From positions 1-6,087 of the forward strand of contig DAIRET010000170.1 in the NCBI GenBank assembly GCA_036795455.1: 6,087 nt of DNA, read 5' to 3'. The DNA is from DAIRET01 sp036795455. Lineage in GTDB: Bacteria > Bacteroidota > Ignavibacteria > Ignavibacteriales > Ignavibacteriaceae. Below the pieces are notes generated by a model. The model made no database searches and was not told the origin of the DNA. It was given only the letters and a program-made list of their open reading frames with translations. Positions 4,373-6,087 of this stretch are shown piece by piece. The first letter of the stretch is position 1. Every line of letters starts with the position of its first letter. Position numbers and translations under genes: made by a program.

Positions 4373-6087
4373 ATGAAAAAGTTAATATTTTTATCTCTTT
4401 TACTTTTATCATCAACCGGCTTTTCACAGGAAAGTATTCATGGTATCGTAAAAGGGAAAGATGAAAACGGAAAAGTTATCCCGCTTTTAGGTGCAAATAT
4501 TTTTTGGCTTGGAACAACAATCGGGACTACATCAGATGCTGAAGGGAAATTTACTTTCAAAACTTCAAAAGAGTCGAATATCCTTATTGCAAGCTACATT
4601 GGTTACAAATCCGATACAATCAAAGTAACCGGACAACATGAGGTTAATTTTATTCTTCAATTAAGCGGAACTGAAATCCAGGAAGTAAAAGTTGAAGGGA
4701 ATAAATCCGGTTTGGTAATCGACTACTTCGGAGTTGAAAATTCCGAAACTATAACAACGAAAGAGCTGTACAAAGCAGCATGCTGCAATCTCTCAGAAAG
4801 TTTTGAAACTAATCCGACTATTGATGTTTCATTTACAGATGCAATTACAGGTGCAAAACAGATTGAGATGCTCGGTTTAGCAGGAGTTTATACACAAACC
4901 ACAACTGAAAATCTTCCTTATTTGCGCGGATTAATTTCTTCTGCGGGACTAACATTTATCCCAGGTACATGGATAAACGCAATAAATGTTTCCAAAGGTG
5001 TCGGCTCGGTTGTAAACGGTTTTGAGTCAATCACAGGGCAGATTGATGTTGATTTTAAAAAATCAACCGCAGTGGATGAAAAACCTGTATTCATAAATCT
5101 TTTTGCAGATTATGACCGCCGCTTTGAAGGAAATCTCAATTACAAATTTGATGTAAATGAGCATTTATCGGCAATTACGTTTTTTCATGCAAGTCAAAGA
5201 AAACATAAATTCGATATTAACGGCGATGGTTTTATGGACGCTCCTACATTTTCAAACTATAATGTGATGCAGAAATGGCAATACTTTTCACATTCCGGTT
5301 TAGAAAGCCAATTCGGATTTCAATACGTGGATGAAGATAAAAAAGGAGGAACTATTCTGAATACTGCCGGCATTCCTTCGTCTTATTCTTTCGGAAATAA
5401 GAGCAATAACCTTAATCTGTTCATAAAAACAGGGTATGTGTTCCCGGATGAACACGATAAAAGTTTCGGCTTCCAGTTATCTTACAATAAGTATAGAAGC
5501 AATTCTCATTTCGGTTTGAAGGATTATTCCGGTACACAGGGGAACGGTTATTTCAACTTTATTTATCAATCATATTTTGTTGAAGAGATAAGTAAATTCA
5601 AATTAGGCAGCAGTTTTATTTTCGATGAATATAACGAAGAATTCCTTTCGCAGACATTCAATAGAATCGAAAGAATTCCCGGTGCATTTTTTGAATATAC
5701 TTTTACCCTGGATGAACATTTTTCATTTATTGCGGGAATCAGATACGATTATCATAGTTTCTATAAAAGTATGATAACACCCAGACTTCATTTAAGATAC
5801 GCATTAAATGACGATCTAATTTTCCGTGTTGCCGGTGGTAAAGGTTACAGAACTTCAAACATATTCACTGAATATGCTTCGGCATTCGCCAGTTCAAGAA
5901 GTATCGAGATTAAAAATACAGTGGATTTCGGCTACGGACTGGAACAGGAGAAAGCATGGAATTACGGTGCTAATCTTACTTACTATTTTCTATGGAATTA
6001 TAGAGAGGCTACTTTAGCTCTCGATTTTTATAGAACAGATTTTGAATCGGTACTTATTGCCGATCTTGATACTGACCCGCAGAAGAT
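4373..6087 (+). CDS. TonB-dependent receptor, copper-associated type (C-terminus beyond window)
   Basis: The frame is open from ATG 4373 to the right edge: 571 full codons of a protein usually about 700-800 residues long. Residues 1-19 are a signal peptide (MKKLIFLSLLLLSSTGFSQ). Residues 21-97 are a carboxypeptidase-regulatory-like beta-sandwich (IHGIVKGKDENG, GTTSDAEGKFTF, IASYIGYKSDTI). Residues about 105-230 are the plug: AACCNLSESFETNPTIDV with the adjacent cysteines 137-138, then DAITGAKQIEMLGL, LPYLRGL and SKGVGSVVNGFESITGQI. The barrel follows from about 235 with alternating aromatic strands. DINGDGFMD at 281-289 is a DxNxDGxxD calcium-loop-like motif in a predicted surface loop. The AACCNLSESFETN plug motif marks the receptor subgroup linked to HMA and HYC_CC_PP proteins in Bacteroidota. 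The receptor should import a metal or metal complex with energy from TonB-ExbBD, which is not encoded here. The substrate (copper, by association) is inferred. No frameshift or internal stop was seen. Confidence 0.93.
   Translation, partial: MKKLIFLSLLLLSSTGFSQESIHGIVKGKDENGKVIPLLGANIFWLGTTIGTTSDAEGKFTFKTSKESNILIASYIGYKSDTIKVTGQHEVNFILQLSGTEIQEVKVEGNKSGLVIDYFGVENSETITTKELYKAACCNLSESFETNPTIDVSFTDAITGAKQIEMLGLAGVYTQTTTENLPYLRGLISSAGLTFIPGTWINAINVSKGVGSVVNGFESITGQIDVDFKKSTAVDEKPVFINLFADYDRRFEGNLNYKFDVNEHLSAITFFHASQRKHKFDINGDGFMDAPTFSNYNVMQKWQYFSHSGLESQFGFQYVDEDKKGGTILNTAGIPSSYSFGNKSNNLNLFIKTGYVFPDEHDKSFGFQLSYNKYRSNSHFGLKDYSGTQGNGYFNFIYQSYFVEEISKFKLGSSFIFDEYNEEFLSQTFNRIERIPGAFFEYTFTLDEHFSFIAGIRYDYHSFYKSMITPRLHLRYALNDDLIFRVAGGKGYRTSNIFTEYASAFASSRSIEIKNTVDFGYGLEQEKAWNYGANLTYYFLWNYREATLALDFYRTDFESVLIADLDTDPQK

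Noticed and set aside
4264..4464. Plus-strand frame spanning the HMA-receptor junction
   Set aside because: It is a shifted reading of two well-supported genes and has no coding character of its own.

Overview
The window looks like chromosomal DNA from the Bacteroidota/Chlorobiota lineage, most likely an Ignavibacteria-type organism. The evidence is a type IX secretion (T9SS) sorting domain carrying the QNYPNPFNPTTS motif that is typical of Ignavibacteria, secreted proteins with Lys-rich leaders, a SusC/FecA-like TonB-dependent receptor with an N-terminal carboxypeptidase-regulatory domain, and moderately AT-rich DNA. Three genes have clear Shine-Dalgarno sequences, which fits Ignavibacteria better than class Bacteroidia. 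This placement is an inference from protein motifs; no marker gene is present.

Layout. Bases 1-101 (+) appear to be the last 32 codons of an outer-membrane beta-barrel protein. Bases 102-348 are non-coding and hold a weak terminator-like hairpin and a G/C-tract inverted repeat with nested hairpins. On the minus strand, bases 3146 to 349 hold a two-gene secretion unit: first a short protein made of a signal peptide, a small beta motif and a T9SS sorting domain, then, overlapping its stop region, a 775-780-residue Cthe_2159-type carbohydrate-binding beta-helix protein. Bases 3147-3473 form a divergent intergenic region. On the plus strand, from 3474 to the right edge, lie three genes: a small Cys-rich HYC_CC_PP-family protein, an exported heavy-metal-associated (HMA) domain protein, and the first 571 codons of a TonB-dependent receptor that runs off the window.

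How the genes may work together. The plus-strand trio is a known kind of FCB-group neighbourhood, probably for copper (or another thiophilic metal) handling at the cell envelope. Each of its three products carries adjacent-cysteine (CC) pairs, and the HMA and receptor genes are spaced for translational coupling. The minus-strand pair encodes extracellular proteins, one with a sorting signal and almost no cargo, the other with a large cargo domain and no sorting signal. Both begin with the same short beta motif, which is present three times in a row in the larger protein. That pairing is the least explained feature of the window.

No RNA gene, CRISPR array, transposase or replication origin was seen.
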